A stretch of 64,000 bases of DNA from Verrucomicrobiia bacterium (GCA_030432235.1 JAUIHT010000006.1:1-64000), one strand, 5' to 3'. Positions 28,213-38,196 are shown, counted from the stretch's first letter. A program made the numbers and translations. The notes: a model not told the origin generated them from the sequence alone.

Positions 28213-29580
28213 TCAGACATCCAGAAAAAAGCCTGCGCCGGTACGCTCTTCGTGTAGACGTGCGCTAAAATCAGAGACCAATTGCGCTTCCTGCTTAATC
28301 AAATTCTTGAGTTCATGCGGATCGTCGCTGAGGTCAAACAAAGCGGGCGGTTCATCAGCGTATTCAATGAGCTTGTGGCGCCCGTCGGTAATCAGCCGCC
28401 ATCGCCGCAATTCACATACCTGGACATCGCGATGGTTGATGCACTCCCCCGCCAGCAATGACCGAAGAGAACGCGCGTCCCAGTCGCAGGGAACCGCTTC
28501 ACCGGCAAACTCAAGGAAGGTCGCCGACAAATCGATAAGCTCCACCAGCGCATCACTGGTGACACCTGCCTGTACGCCTGGGCCTGCGACGATCAGCGGC
28601 ACATGCACCGAAGGCTCCCAAGGCACGCCTTTGTACCACAGCCCACGATCTCCCAGCATCTCACCGTGGTCGGAAGCAAATACGATGAATGTCCGCTCCT
28701 CTTCGCCCCGCTCCACGACTTTGTCAACGAGCCGCCCCACCCACTCGTCGATGCCCTCAATCATGGCGGCATAATTGCGCCGAATAGCCTGGTGATCGTT
28801 CAACTTATCGTCAGTGGCAAACGGCTCCGGAAAGGCTACCCCATCATATCTTCGTTGTAATTCCTCAGGCGGATCAAACGGCTCATGCGGCCCCGGGAAG
28901 TTCACCCAGAGAAACCAAGGTTCGCCTGGTGCCCAACGTTCCAAGAATGAGAGCGCGGAACGGGCGCAAAAGTCATCCGTGTAGTGCTCCCGAGGCAGCG
29001 GCGTGGGCGAGATATCCAATAGGTGCCCTTCCGACCCATGACGCAGGCTGTCCCTGCGCTTGTAGTCCGCGATATGCATGGAGGCCAAGCCCTCCCGGTG
29101 CAGATGCGCCATGTAGACATCCTCCGGGCTTTGCTCGCCCAGCAAGGTATTCCATTTACCCGCCTGATGCAGGGACTCCGTAAAGCCGAGCTGGCCGATC
29201 TCCCTAGTCCAGCCATCAAGGCCTTTCCACTGCGAGTGCTTCTGCAAATCGGGCTTACCGGATACGGCGACGCGATAACCGGCATCACGTAGTATTTTGA
29301 GGAAATTGTTACGTTGCGTATCCAGGCTATAGCCGTTGTCCGGCACACCGCACCGGTGGTAACGCATGCCGGTAGCCAAGGCTGCACGGGCGGGAGCACA
29401 AAGCGGGCTATTGGTGCGGCATTGGGTAAACCCCACTCCGCGACGAGCCAGGGCATCAATATGAGGTGTGCGCACAGGAACCCGTCCGAAGGGTGATTCC
29501 TCGCAACCCAGCCAATCCCAACGCCATTGATCGGGAAACAAAAAAAGCAGGTTGGGTGGGTTATCGTTCCGGCAGGGCAT
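28213..29580 (-). CDS. Sulfatase without signal peptide (CxPAR type)
   Basis: 455 residues, starting directly at MPCRNDNPPNLLFLFPDQWR with no leader, so probably cytoplasmic. The maturation motif is C61 in CAPARAALATG, Ala replacing the usual Ser, still within the formylglycine-generating CxPxR/CxxxR range. Blocks VSGKPDLQ and VFASDHGEMLGDRG support S1. Middle gene of sulfatase-sulfatase-Nif3. Probably desulfates imported galactan oligosaccharides. Confidence 0.87.
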   Translation of the reverse strand: MPCRNDNPPNLLFLFPDQWRWDWLGCEESPFGRVPVRTPHIDALARRGVGFTQCRTNSPLCAPARAALATGMRYHRCGVPDNGYSLDTQRNNFLKILRDAGYRVAVSGKPDLQKHSQWKGLDGWTREIGQLGFTESLHQAGKWNTLLGEQSPEDVYMAHLHREGLASMHIADYKRRDSLRHGSEGHLLDISPTPLPREHYTDDFCARSALSFLERWAPGEPWFLWVNFPGPHEPFDPPEELQRRYDGVAFPEPFATDDKLNDHQAIRRNYAAMIEGIDEWVGRLVDKVVERGEEERTFIVFASDHGEMLGDRGLWYKGVPWEPSVHVPLIVAGPGVQAGVTSDALVELIDLSATFLEFAGEAVPCDWDARSLRSLLAGECINHRDVQVCELRRWRLITDGRHKLIEYADEPPALFDLSDDPHELKNLIKQEAQLVSDFSARLHEERTGAGFFLDV

Positions 29581-29643
29581 GATGTTGGTGGAGATAAAAG
29601 GGTATCTCAGGTCAACATGTCGCAGATATTCTGACTCAGACTC

Positions 29644-31080
29644 TTAGAAATGCGCAAGCATCGCTTTCTCCTCTTTCAGGTAATGCCAGTCGTCCGCAAA
29701 AGCATCCTTTGCCTCGGCGAGGTCGAGTTGCCCTTTACCCGTCACCGGGAGTTTTGCGCCGTCTTTGCGGGGATCGACATGCTTGGCAAACCAGGCCACC
29801 AGGTTTTCTTTCGCCTCACATATGCGTTGCCGATATTCCTGGTCGTCGATTCGGTTTATCTGCTCATCCGGGTCCTTCAGCAGATCGTAATACTCACTGG
29901 CATGACCATCCAGACGTTGAACATATTTCCCGCATCGGTCCCGAATCATTCGTACGGGACCATACTCGTCGAAGACAACCACGGCCGCGCTCTCTTCCGT
30001 CTCCTCTCCCTGCCAAAGAGACAGTCGTGAACGACCGGGCAAAGCCCTGGGTATATCCTCCGAATAGCCGAGGAAGTCCAACAGGGTCGGAAAGAAATCG
30101 TAGTGACTGAACAGCGAGTCGGTAACGAGCCCTTGCGGAAGCGCACTGGGACAGGCGACCAGAAACGGCACCTTCACCGATGTGTCATACATGTTCTGCG
30201 GATAGGTGCCGTTGCCTTTTCCATAGATGCCATGGTGGCCCATATTCATGCCATTGTCGCTGGTAAAGACCACCAGCGTGTCATCCAAGATGCCCTGTGA
30301 CTCCAATGCATCCAACAAGCATCCGATGCCCGCATCCATCGCCGTAATCGATGCGTAATAGCCGCTCAGGTATTCGCGTCTCTGTTCCGAAGTATAGCCG
30401 TAGGACGCAGAGTTGATTTGCCAGGGGTGCATCGGCAAGTCCGGGACTGACTCAAAAGGACACTGTTCAAAGTAGGGCTTGAAGTATTTTTCAGGATGCT
30501 GATCCCTGCCCCATGGATCATGAGGCGCGGTGTAATGCACGCCAAGGCAAAAGGGCTGCTCGCCCTGCTGCCGGGACAGAAACTCCAGCGCGTTCTCGGT
30601 GATGACGTCCGTCACGTATCGGGGCTCCTGATACTCCTCGCCGTTACGCAACATGGGCGCATTGTAGTAAGGCCCACCACCACTGGCATGCACCTCCCAA
30701 AAGTCATGCCCCTTCTGAGGCACTGGCGCGTTGCCCAGATGCCATTTTCCGCTCAACCCACACGTATAGCCATGGCGAGCCAGAATCTCGGTATATGTCA
30801 GCTCGTCGGCCAGGTAATCGATACAGGCTCGATCCATGGTTTGCCCCGGGGAATTACCGCGCCGTATCCAGTCATGCACACCATGCTGTGACGGGATGCG
30901 CCCGGTAATCAGAGAGGCACGCGCCGGTGAGCATACCGGAGAAACGCAAAACGCGTTTTCAAAAGCGATGCCCTTGCGAGCAATACGATCCATATTGGGA
31001 GTTTTAACCTCATTATTGCCCGTGCACCCAAGAGCCCAGGCGCCCATGTCATCGGCAAGAATGAACAGTATGTTCCTCAT
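29644..31080 (-). CDS. Sulfatase without signal peptide (CxPAR type)
   Basis: 478 residues, starting MRNILFILADDMGAW, so the metal-binding strand is at the N-terminus and no export signal exists. Formylglycine Cys is C50 in CSPARASLITG; later blocks are LSGKWHLG and VFTSDNGMNMGHHG. First gene of the operon that continues with a second sulfatase (63 bp) and the Nif3-like gene. An AT-rich, motif-B-like sequence touches its start codon. Confidence 0.9.
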   Translation of the reverse strand: MRNILFILADDMGAWALGCTGNNEVKTPNMDRIARKGIAFENAFCVSPVCSPARASLITGRIPSQHGVHDWIRRGNSPGQTMDRACIDYLADELTYTEILARHGYTCGLSGKWHLGNAPVPQKGHDFWEVHASGGGPYYNAPMLRNGEEYQEPRYVTDVITENALEFLSRQQGEQPFCLGVHYTAPHDPWGRDQHPEKYFKPYFEQCPFESVPDLPMHPWQINSASYGYTSEQRREYLSGYYASITAMDAGIGCLLDALESQGILDDTLVVFTSDNGMNMGHHGIYGKGNGTYPQNMYDTSVKVPFLVACPSALPQGLVTDSLFSHYDFFPTLLDFLGYSEDIPRALPGRSRLSLWQGEETEESAAVVVFDEYGPVRMIRDRCGKYVQRLDGHASEYYDLLKDPDEQINRIDDQEYRQRICEAKENLVAWFAKHVDPRKDGAKLPVTGKGQLDLAEAKDAFADDWHYLKEEKAMLAHF

Positions 31081-31097
31081 AATATATTATCCTATCC
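31080..31097 (+). promoter_or_regulatory. Possible region-B motif, weak
   Basis: TAATATATTATCCTATCC, about 12 of 18 matches to the copy at 26198. It touches the start codon of the sulfatase operon. AT-rich, so a chance match is possible. Confidence 0.3.
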
Positions 31098-31201
31098 ACA
31101 CACAATGCCCCAGCGCCCCTGCTAGAGGGCCCTAAAATGTCAGGTACTAGCCCAGATTCTGGTCGCCGGGAAACAAGCCGCGGCCAAAGATCAAACTGGT
31201 G

Positions 31202-31936
31202 TCAGCATCGACGCTGGCGAAGACGCCGGAAGACGACCCAGCCAAATCCGACCAGCCCAAAGATGAGCCCGTAAGTTTGCGGCTCAGGAATCGCGGTAAT
31301 GCTCATCACATTAATGCCTGTGGTCACCCCACTCGCTTCACCGAAGTCGAAGCCAAAATTCCCGGAAGCATCCGGAGTTATTGTCATGCTCAGTGTATTG
31401 CCCGCCGAACCATTCAGAAGAGTAAAGCTGGGGCCGTCTACGGCGCTGCCAATATTCACAACCACGGAACCATTGCTCCAGCTATCACCGCTGCCCTGCA
31501 ACCGACTACCCCAAACACGGACCTCGTAAGTGGTTGATGGATTCAAGTTGGTAAAGCTGAAGTCAGTTGTACTGCTGCTGGTGCTGTTATCAAACCAGGC
31601 ATCCTGATAGGCTCCTGAAATAGCAAAGTCTGCTGGAGCACCGGTGGAGAGGGCCGTCAGGCCTCCGGTATAATTATGGGAGGAGTTCGCAGTGCCGTTG
31701 ATAGCAAAACTCCAACCGGTGGCACTGTTTTCAGTAGAGATAAGAGCGAGAGGCGAATTTACCGAAGCGATGGAATTCCAATAGCTGCCATTGGTATCGG
31801 GTGAGGTTGGAATGCCCTGCCCTTGACCTATATCGATTAGGGCTGTCTGGGCAGACATGACGAAAGGCATTATGAACAACAGGCCTGCAAGAGAAAGCTG
31901 TTTAGTCAGTCGGGGCATATGGAGTGAGTTTTTCAT
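31202..31936 (-). CDS. PEP-CTERM protein (region B)
   Basis: 244 residues. Start at ATG 31936 gives MKNSLHMPRLTKQLSL and a signal peptide ending VMSAQ; upstream ATG and GTG codons are less likely. The body is a Ser/Thr/Gly-rich beta-sandwich with a fibronectin-III-like strand (FTNLNPSTTYEVRVWG). The C-terminus is a classical IPEPQTYGLIFGLVGFG sorting signal with basic tail RRLRQRR, the form frequent in Opitutia. A motif-B site lies about 60 bp upstream. Expected at the cell surface; probably involved in substrate contact. Confidence 0.85.
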   Translation of the reverse strand: MKNSLHMPRLTKQLSLAGLLFIMPFVMSAQTALIDIGQGQGIPTSPDTNGSYWNSIASVNSPLALISTENSATGWSFAINGTANSSHNYTGGLTALSTGAPADFAISGAYQDAWFDNSTSSSTTDFSFTNLNPSTTYEVRVWGSRLQGSGDSWSNGSVVVNIGSAVDGPSFTLLNGSAGNTLSMTITPDASGNFGFDFGEASGVTTGINVMSITAIPEPQTYGLIFGLVGFGWVVFRRLRQRRC

Positions 31937-31994
31937 TGTTGAATATGGTAACATAATTTCAGGGTTAACACTTTGCACAAACGCGCAGGGATAC

Positions 31995-32012
31995 TTGTAT
32001 AAATGCTCATCG
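31995..32012 (+). promoter_or_regulatory. Region-B motif
   Basis: TTGTATAAATGCTCATCG, 13 of 18 matches to the copy at 26198; upstream of the region-B PEP-CTERM gene. Confidence 0.5.
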
Positions 32013-32053
32013 GTTAACTGTCAGGCACGAATGCGTTTCAGGATATAAGCGGG

Positions 32054-34876
32054 TTAATTGGCCACCAGCGTGGCAAGCCCCCATAGCCCTCGATCCTTGG
32101 AATTAGCGCTGCCTCCATTCCATACCAACTGCTGCGAGCGCTTCTGTCCGTCGACACTGTTATCGACAGCCACATCAAAGAGAAATTGTTGGCCGGCCCG
32201 AGGTTTCGTACCGACAACCTCCCAGGGCAACGCGAGCTGTAGGTTATAGCCTTTGCCGGAGGCACTTCTCTCGACCAATAACTGACAGACACCCAAATCA
32301 CCGGGATAATCGACGATGTGAAGCTCTGCGGACGAGCCCGCGCCGGCCAGTATCTGACGATCCGAATACATGGGCAACCCTCCCTGATCCGGCTTTTCCG
32401 TACCGATGAACAGTTCCACCGCATCTCCCAACCAGAGCGTGGCTCCTTGATGGTTGTTCTTCATCGGCGTGGAATCCATCACCTGGATGTTGAAGTAGAG
32501 GTACTGCTCGTTCCAGCAGAGCCGGTAGTCTGCGCGAAAGGCCTCATCAGCCAAACCATGCACTACTCGTGATGACGGAATGGGCTCAGCGGGACGACCA
32601 GGCCAGCCATTAGTTGTGCCGTCGAGGACAAATCCATCCGCGGCCCGTGGCACCTGTACCGTGCGTTTTACTCCGGACGCCTCCCCATCCTGAAAGCGGG
32701 GATCATCGAAGGCAAAGGGAGCTGTCTCGTCGAGAACGACTTCGTAAATCTGCGCATGTGTTTGCCGGGCAGCCTCGACTAGGGCAGCGTAGGGCCGGTC
32801 CGCAACATCAACAAATCCAGTGTTGTTCCCTTCGCCATGATAGCCGCCAAAGTAGCGGCCGGTTATGGGCTGGTCCTTGTAAGTAAACCACTGGACGCCG
32901 ACCACAAAAGGCAAAGCCGCCGCCTGCTCGACATAGTAGCGGTAGGCCTTGCCACGCTCCACCTCGTCCTTCATCTGACGCGACCCATGGAGGCCGCGCG
33001 TGGTAGTGCTATAGTACCATTCACTCAGGATTATCGGCTTTCCTCCGCTCCACTCATGCACGTTTTCGAGGAACGTTGTATCGATGGCGTAGGTATAGTA
33101 ATTGATGCTAACGGTATCCAAATACCGCCCCGCCACCTCGACTATCTCCTGGTTCGATGCCGTCGCGGGTGTCCAACGACTACCGATCAGCAGATGATTC
33201 GGGTCGTACTTGCGAAAGGTCCCCGCAACGAGGGCATAGTACTTATCCAGGAACAATAGCGTGAAAGCCTGCATGTCCGCCGAGGCCTCCTCGGTCCGGA
33301 TAAACAGCGGCGCTTCCTCCAGGGCCTGAAAGGAATCGAAGGGTTCTGCTGGCTGCCAGGCTTCATTGAAGCGCTCAATGGTCTGGTATTTGTTCTTCAG
33401 TGTATCAACCAGCGCACCCTTGGCCGCGACCTTGCTCGCCTTGTAGGCCGGTATGACCTTGGGCAGATTTTCCATGTGCTGCTCGTTGCCCTGAAAATAT
33501 CCGACGAGCAGTGGGTCCTCCGCCTTGGGGGCGACTTTTTCCGCAAACAGCTTGTCGAGTTTTTCTTCCACACCGGGCGCAAACGGATCCATCAGGTAGG
33601 CCGCCCCAATTTTATCGGGCAGGACGGCGACGCCATGGTTCCTTCCAACCGGCAGGAACGCCACGTAGGGCACCTGCATCCGGTCCATCACCTGAGTCTG
33701 CTCGGAGAAAGCCCCTGCGCTATTGAAGCCCCAGGAACGAAAGCGGGTAACCACTTGCCCGGTCCAGGTCTCCATGTCAAAGGGCTGGTCGTATTTTCGA
33801 ATCCAGTTGGCCTGATAAAACGAGGCGTTGCCCCAATCGGGCCGATTGTGGAGCCAAGCGGTCTTGAATTTCCCTGTCTCTGGGGGAAGCCATTCATAGA
33901 TTTCCTCGCGGCCCTTGACCTTGGTCGCAGAACTGAATAGCCCACACATGGCCAACTGAAAGAAGGCGTTGCCGTCCGGGTCCACTAGCACTTGCCGTCC
34001 ATCTACGGTTCCGACATGGAAAAAACCCGTTTCGTCCAATCCATACTTTTCCCTGCTTCCGGCCAAACCACCATAGACGTCCCAGTCGTTATTAGGCTCA
34101 AATGCCGTCGCCTCTATTTCCTGCTGTCTCGCATCAGCGCGCAGCTCCTCGTCGTGTGTCACCTTACCGGAAAAATCCAGCGCGTAGCTCTGCCCGTAGC
34201 GGTCCACTTGCAGGAGCGACGCATTTGTCGTTCCGCCCTCTTCACTAGAGGCTTCCGGGAGCCGCGTCACCGGCTCCACCCGGATGAAGTACTCCCCCTC
34301 CGAGCGGCCAAAGAAATCGAAGTAGTATTTATACCCAAAGGCTCCCCAGTTAAATTTTCGTATGTCCTGAAGCTCCTGATAACCTCCCGGTGTGACCAGG
34401 CGGATCCCATTGCCCGAAGGACTGATAAGCGTGAAGCTCTGCCCGCTACCCTGCACGACGAACTGCCCGCCCAGCTCTGCGGGCAGGAGTGTAAAAGCCT
34501 GGTCATCCAATGCCGCCACACCGCCGCGATTGAAGCGCAACGGGACAATCATGTTGTTCTCGAAGCTCTTGCCGTTGACCGGTGCATACTCGTAGCGATA
34601 GCGAATCGTGTCGCCCTCCAATTCGATGTGCAAAGCCGTGCCACTGGCATAACGAGCCACGGCGGTCTTCTCGTCCAATAACTCCAGGACTGGCTTCTCG
34701 CCATTGGCATCCTTGAGCTTGAGCTTCGGGGCCTGCAGCACCAGCTCTCCCAGCCCGGACGCTTGCAAAGCCACGCCCTGTTCATTCAGGCCGAGGGAAA
34801 TGCCATCCGCGAACACGGATGGCATCCCTGTGGCCAGAATCAACAATACACTGGAGACGAAATTACGGAGCCTCAT
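32054..34876 (-). CDS. GH50-like beta-agarase-type hydrolase with C-terminal CBM9-like domain
   Basis: 940 residues from ATG 34876; signal peptide ends SVFADG. An N-terminal beta-sandwich (about 25-245) precedes a GH-A clan barrel opening with LVDPDGNAFFQLAMCG. Predicted acid/base is E465 in GYFQGNEQ and nucleophile E619 in ILSEWYY; the KYDPNHLLIGSRW block matches GH50-type agarases. Residues about 745-940 resemble a CBM9-like domain (FVLDGTTNGWP, YRLCWNEQYLYFNIQV, VELFIG). Likely cleaves beta-galactosidic bonds of agar- or porphyran-type galactan outside the cytoplasm. GH50 versus a related clan-A family would need an HMM search. Confidence 0.75.
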   Translation of the reverse strand: MRLRNFVSSVLLILATGMPSVFADGISLGLNEQGVALQASGLGELVLQAPKLKLKDANGEKPVLELLDEKTAVARYASGTALHIELEGDTIRYRYEYAPVNGKSFENNMIVPLRFNRGGVAALDDQAFTLLPAELGGQFVVQGSGQSFTLISPSGNGIRLVTPGGYQELQDIRKFNWGAFGYKYYFDFFGRSEGEYFIRVEPVTRLPEASSEEGGTTNASLLQVDRYGQSYALDFSGKVTHDEELRADARQQEIEATAFEPNNDWDVYGGLAGSREKYGLDETGFFHVGTVDGRQVLVDPDGNAFFQLAMCGLFSSATKVKGREEIYEWLPPETGKFKTAWLHNRPDWGNASFYQANWIRKYDQPFDMETWTGQVVTRFRSWGFNSAGAFSEQTQVMDRMQVPYVAFLPVGRNHGVAVLPDKIGAAYLMDPFAPGVEEKLDKLFAEKVAPKAEDPLLVGYFQGNEQHMENLPKVIPAYKASKVAAKGALVDTLKNKYQTIERFNEAWQPAEPFDSFQALEEAPLFIRTEEASADMQAFTLLFLDKYYALVAGTFRKYDPNHLLIGSRWTPATASNQEIVEVAGRYLDTVSINYYTYAIDTTFLENVHEWSGGKPIILSEWYYSTTTRGLHGSRQMKDEVERGKAYRYYVEQAAALPFVVGVQWFTYKDQPITGRYFGGYHGEGNNTGFVDVADRPYAALVEAARQTHAQIYEVVLDETAPFAFDDPRFQDGEASGVKRTVQVPRAADGFVLDGTTNGWPGRPAEPIPSSRVVHGLADEAFRADYRLCWNEQYLYFNIQVMDSTPMKNNHQGATLWLGDAVELFIGTEKPDQGGLPMYSDRQILAGAGSSAELHIVDYPGDLGVCQLLVERSASGKGYNLQLALPWEVVGTKPRAGQQFLFDVAVDNSVDGQKRSQQLVWNGGSANSKDRGLWGLATLVAN

Positions 34877-34937
34877 GAATGACAATCATTCTACCCGGTC
34901 AGCCCGTGGCATTCCAAGTATAGTATCGAAAATAAAA

Positions 34938-34955
34938 TTGCATTTTTACGCATCC
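34938..34955 (+). promoter_or_regulatory. Region-B motif
   Basis: TTGCATTTTTACGCATCC, 14 of 18 matches to the copy at 26198. It lies 62 bp before the GH50-like start, overlapping the position expected for a -35 box relative to a minus-strand TATACT. This is consistent with activation. Confidence 0.6.
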
Positions 34956-34965
34956 TCGAAACTCA

Positions 34966-37900
34966 CTAGAAATGCTCGAAGAGCAATAAACCGACGGATT
35001 CCGAGTTATGATTCGTCCCGATTCCCAGAGAGTCCTCTTCTTCGACTCGCAAGACCACCGAGCCGGTTGTTTCATTATCCTTGCGCAGAGTAGCAACATC
35101 GATCCCGTTGTCCGTTTGCATGCCTGCGAGCAATGAGGGCAATGCAGAGAAACTCTCACTGTAGGTATGCGTGGTGGCATTGTGGTCGACGCCACCGTCA
35201 ACTTTCTCGACCAGAATTCCATAGCGGGAGCTGTAGCCCTCTTCCCAGGCAATATAGTGAACTTCTTCATCGTTGGGGATCACGCCGTCTGCCACTTTTT
35301 CTTCCTGGAGGTAAATCTTAAAGCTATCATTGCTCACACTTCGTAAGCGAGGAGCCAGTGCGGTGGCATTATTACTGGTAACGCACTGAGTAAACACCTG
35401 TGGCTTTACCGAAAAATACTGGCTGAGATCGTGCTTGAACAGCGGAGTCGTTTTCGCTCCTACCGCCGGAATGCTTCCCGCTTCCAAAAGCAGGCCGTCG
35501 AGTTCGTGAATACCGGCCTCGATCACAACATAGTCCAACGACTCCGTTCCATGGTAGCCGTTATCGGTCAGGTAGTCCCATTCATCAAGCTGAAACTCGA
35601 AGCTCTGCGTGGTGACGTTGCGCACACGCACGTTAAGAGGCTCCAAACCATCGCGGCTGGGCGGCCCCATCACCACGATGGGATCGATAAAACCAGGCTC
35701 CAGATTTACGGTATGCCACTGGCTACCCGTGCTCTGCCCTGTCACGACCGTGCCAACTTGAATCTGGATGGGTGGCGGAGCAAAAGCATCGGCGATATAG
35801 TTACTCGCCACTTCCTTGGCCGTAAGCTGGTCGTCATAAATGCGTACGAGGCCAAACTGTCCGTAAAAGGAGCCAAAATCGTCCTTATACCAAAGCACCG
35901 AATCGTCATCGTCGCTGCTGGCTCCAAGGGCGGGATAGGCACCCCCCAAACCGGACGCATTGTTTCCGCCCCAATTTGCCGAGCCAACACTGGCCGTCGA
36001 ATCCACTGGTGTGGCGGGAAAGGCCGTACCGACAGGATTCACGTACAGCTCTGCCGATTGATCGCTGATGGTGGCAACGATCTGGATAAAGTCGTTGATG
36101 TCATTCGCGCTCAGCGGGCTCGACATCAGGACGATGTCGGGCTCCCCGCTGCCAATGCCAGTAGTCTTCGCGGTGAAATAAATCGTGTCATCGTGCAAAG
36201 TCACGGAAAGGCCAGTCCAAGTGCCCCCGGTTTCAAAGATTATCTGTCTGCCACCGGAAAGACTGTCCGGCTTGATCCAAAACTCGAAAGTCGCATCGCT
36301 ATCCAGAAAATTGAAGCTACCGGTCTCACCATGGCCTCCGGAAAAATCGTAGGCTCGGGTAATAGAGGCAACAGCACTGCTGACCGGCACCGTCGTGACG
36401 CCCGATGAGAGACCGCCCCAGTCACGCGTCGGGCTTGTCTCCGTGGCGGACTCCCAAGCCGAACCATTGTGGCCGGATGGATTGTAGGCGTAGTCCAGGT
36501 TGTCTGATTGAGGAAACAGGAACTCGCTCTCATCCTCGTCATAGCCCCAGATATCGAAGTCCGTGATCTGCGCCCAGAAAGTGCCGCTGTAAACACCAGT
36601 GATAGTCAGCTTCACATATCGGGCCAAGGTGGGCGATACACTATGGTCAAAGGGGCCATTGAGCGAGTTACTGCTTTCATCCACCAGCACACCAAAGTGC
36701 TCCCCATCCAAGCTCGTCTCAATCTTGTACTGATAGGGCCGATCATTGCGCGGCGCCAGGTCGAAGCTGGTAATGGTTTTCAAGCCGCGTAAATCCACCA
36801 AAACATGCTGCGGGTAGCTGCCATTCGTCGCCCCCCAAAAGGTATAAGGGAGTCCATCAAGAATATTGGCGGCTCGTGCCTTGTTTTCCAGTTGTGAACT
36901 GAAGCCGTTGGACAACGGAAGGCGCGTGCTGCCATCTGTCGCAGACCACACGTAACTACCAAGCGAGAGGTTTTTCGGGCCGGTAGGCACAGTGGCATTC
37001 CGCAAATAAATGCGACTGTAGTCCCACTCGTAATAGGCTTCCAGGAGCTCCGATTCAGTAATCGTACCGCTCTGCATATTGGTCAATTCCGCATGCCCCC
37101 AGGCAGCATCGAAGAGAAAGTGCATGGGCACCGGCATGTCTTTTTCCCGCCCGCCAGCCGTCCAGTAGGCCTTGCCGACATTCACAGGCTTGCCATCCAG
37201 GTAGGCGATCCAGGTGTTGTCCGCTTTGTAAACCCAGGTCCAGATATGCCAGTCCTCGACCGACCAATCGTCGGGCAGGTAGTTATCGTTAGGGTCGCTG
37301 GGGTCGTCGATAACGTCGAAGTTTTTCATCCCCTGCCCCCAACTGCCCACGGCATAATTCCAAAAATCACCCGGGCCAACCAAAGAGGAGTGAAAGCCGT
37401 GACCGTCGAAGTTAGTATTTCCCGACCCATTATTGTAACCGAAAGTCTCAACCAGATCCATTTCCGCCCCTCCGATTACCGGATAATTCGCGGACACCCA
37501 GGGGTTGCCCGCGGTCCAGAGCGCAAACCAGAAGTACCTGACCGGCTTGAAGCGAACACGTGTTTCCCAGATAATATCCTGCCCAAGAAATTCCCCGCCG
37601 CCATCCAACGCCAGCTTCGCATAAAAGGAGCCATTCCCGATCACCTTGCTGTTCAAGTCGGCCACGGTGTTTCCGGAATTATAGAGACCCGCGTTAAAGG
37701 TGGTTTGCGTATCGTTCAGCGGTCGCAAATAAGTCATCATGGCGCCGGAGGTGAATTCGCGAATGGGATCGTGGTTCAGCGCGGCTATATCCGCCTCGGT
37801 GAACTGCGTGAAATTATGAACGTTGTGCGGCACACTGGTGGATGTGCTGGAGGCAACGGTCTGCGAGCCGTACTTCGAGCCACCGATACAGTAGTGGAGA

Positions 37901-38196
37901 AACTGGTCATGGTAGTTAAATTCGGAATCCAATGTCGCGTAATCCGTGACGGTTCCACTCGTGCCAAAGTCCCAGTTTTTGACCAGCACGTAGCCTTGGG
38001 TATCACTGCCATAATCGTAGGCCGGATCGGGGCCGACAGCGGGTTGGCCGACACTACCGCCGCCAATCGTATCGGCCAACAATGCAAGAGGAACGGCAAG
38101 GGTTAAAAAGGTCAGGCAGAACAACCGACGAAAGCTGTGTGAAAGGAGTTGCCGAGGGTAAACAATTTCAATCAGGGGCAGGTATGCATTCTTCAT
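34966..38196 (-). CDS. Modular secreted GH16 galactanase-type enzyme
   Basis: 1076 residues with a long leader ending ALLAD (about 42). The GH16 domain (about 60-395) has the catalytic signature E245-M-D247-L-V-E250 (GGAEMDLVETFG), as in agarases, porphyranases and carrageenases. Next come an F5/8-type C discoidin-like domain (about 405-555; DLRGLKTITSFDL, YVKLTITG), a LamG-like domain (about 600-800), and from about 812 three diverged repeats of 80-90 residues, each with a Glu-rich strand and a Y-V-V-I-E-A-G-like end (YVVIEAG, YIAWEEG, GLLLFEH). The repeats are not a domain I can name and probably bind glycan. A motif-B site lies 119 bp upstream. Confidence 0.85.
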   Translation of the reverse strand: MKNAYLPLIEIVYPRQLLSHSFRRLFCLTFLTLAVPLALLADTIGGGSVGQPAVGPDPAYDYGSDTQGYVLVKNWDFGTSGTVTDYATLDSEFNYHDQFLHYCIGGSKYGSQTVASSTSTSVPHNVHNFTQFTEADIAALNHDPIREFTSGAMMTYLRPLNDTQTTFNAGLYNSGNTVADLNSKVIGNGSFYAKLALDGGGEFLGQDIIWETRVRFKPVRYFWFALWTAGNPWVSANYPVIGGAEMDLVETFGYNNGSGNTNFDGHGFHSSLVGPGDFWNYAVGSWGQGMKNFDVIDDPSDPNDNYLPDDWSVEDWHIWTWVYKADNTWIAYLDGKPVNVGKAYWTAGGREKDMPVPMHFLFDAAWGHAELTNMQSGTITESELLEAYYEWDYSRIYLRNATVPTGPKNLSLGSYVWSATDGSTRLPLSNGFSSQLENKARAANILDGLPYTFWGATNGSYPQHVLVDLRGLKTITSFDLAPRNDRPYQYKIETSLDGEHFGVLVDESSNSLNGPFDHSVSPTLARYVKLTITGVYSGTFWAQITDFDIWGYDEDESEFLFPQSDNLDYAYNPSGHNGSAWESATETSPTRDWGGLSSGVTTVPVSSAVASITRAYDFSGGHGETGSFNFLDSDATFEFWIKPDSLSGGRQIIFETGGTWTGLSVTLHDDTIYFTAKTTGIGSGEPDIVLMSSPLSANDINDFIQIVATISDQSAELYVNPVGTAFPATPVDSTASVGSANWGGNNASGLGGAYPALGASSDDDDSVLWYKDDFGSFYGQFGLVRIYDDQLTAKEVASNYIADAFAPPPIQIQVGTVVTGQSTGSQWHTVNLEPGFIDPIVVMGPPSRDGLEPLNVRVRNVTTQSFEFQLDEWDYLTDNGYHGTESLDYVVIEAGIHELDGLLLEAGSIPAVGAKTTPLFKHDLSQYFSVKPQVFTQCVTSNNATALAPRLRSVSNDSFKIYLQEEKVADGVIPNDEEVHYIAWEEGYSSRYGILVEKVDGGVDHNATTHTYSESFSALPSLLAGMQTDNGIDVATLRKDNETTGSVVLRVEEEDSLGIGTNHNSESVGLLLFEHF

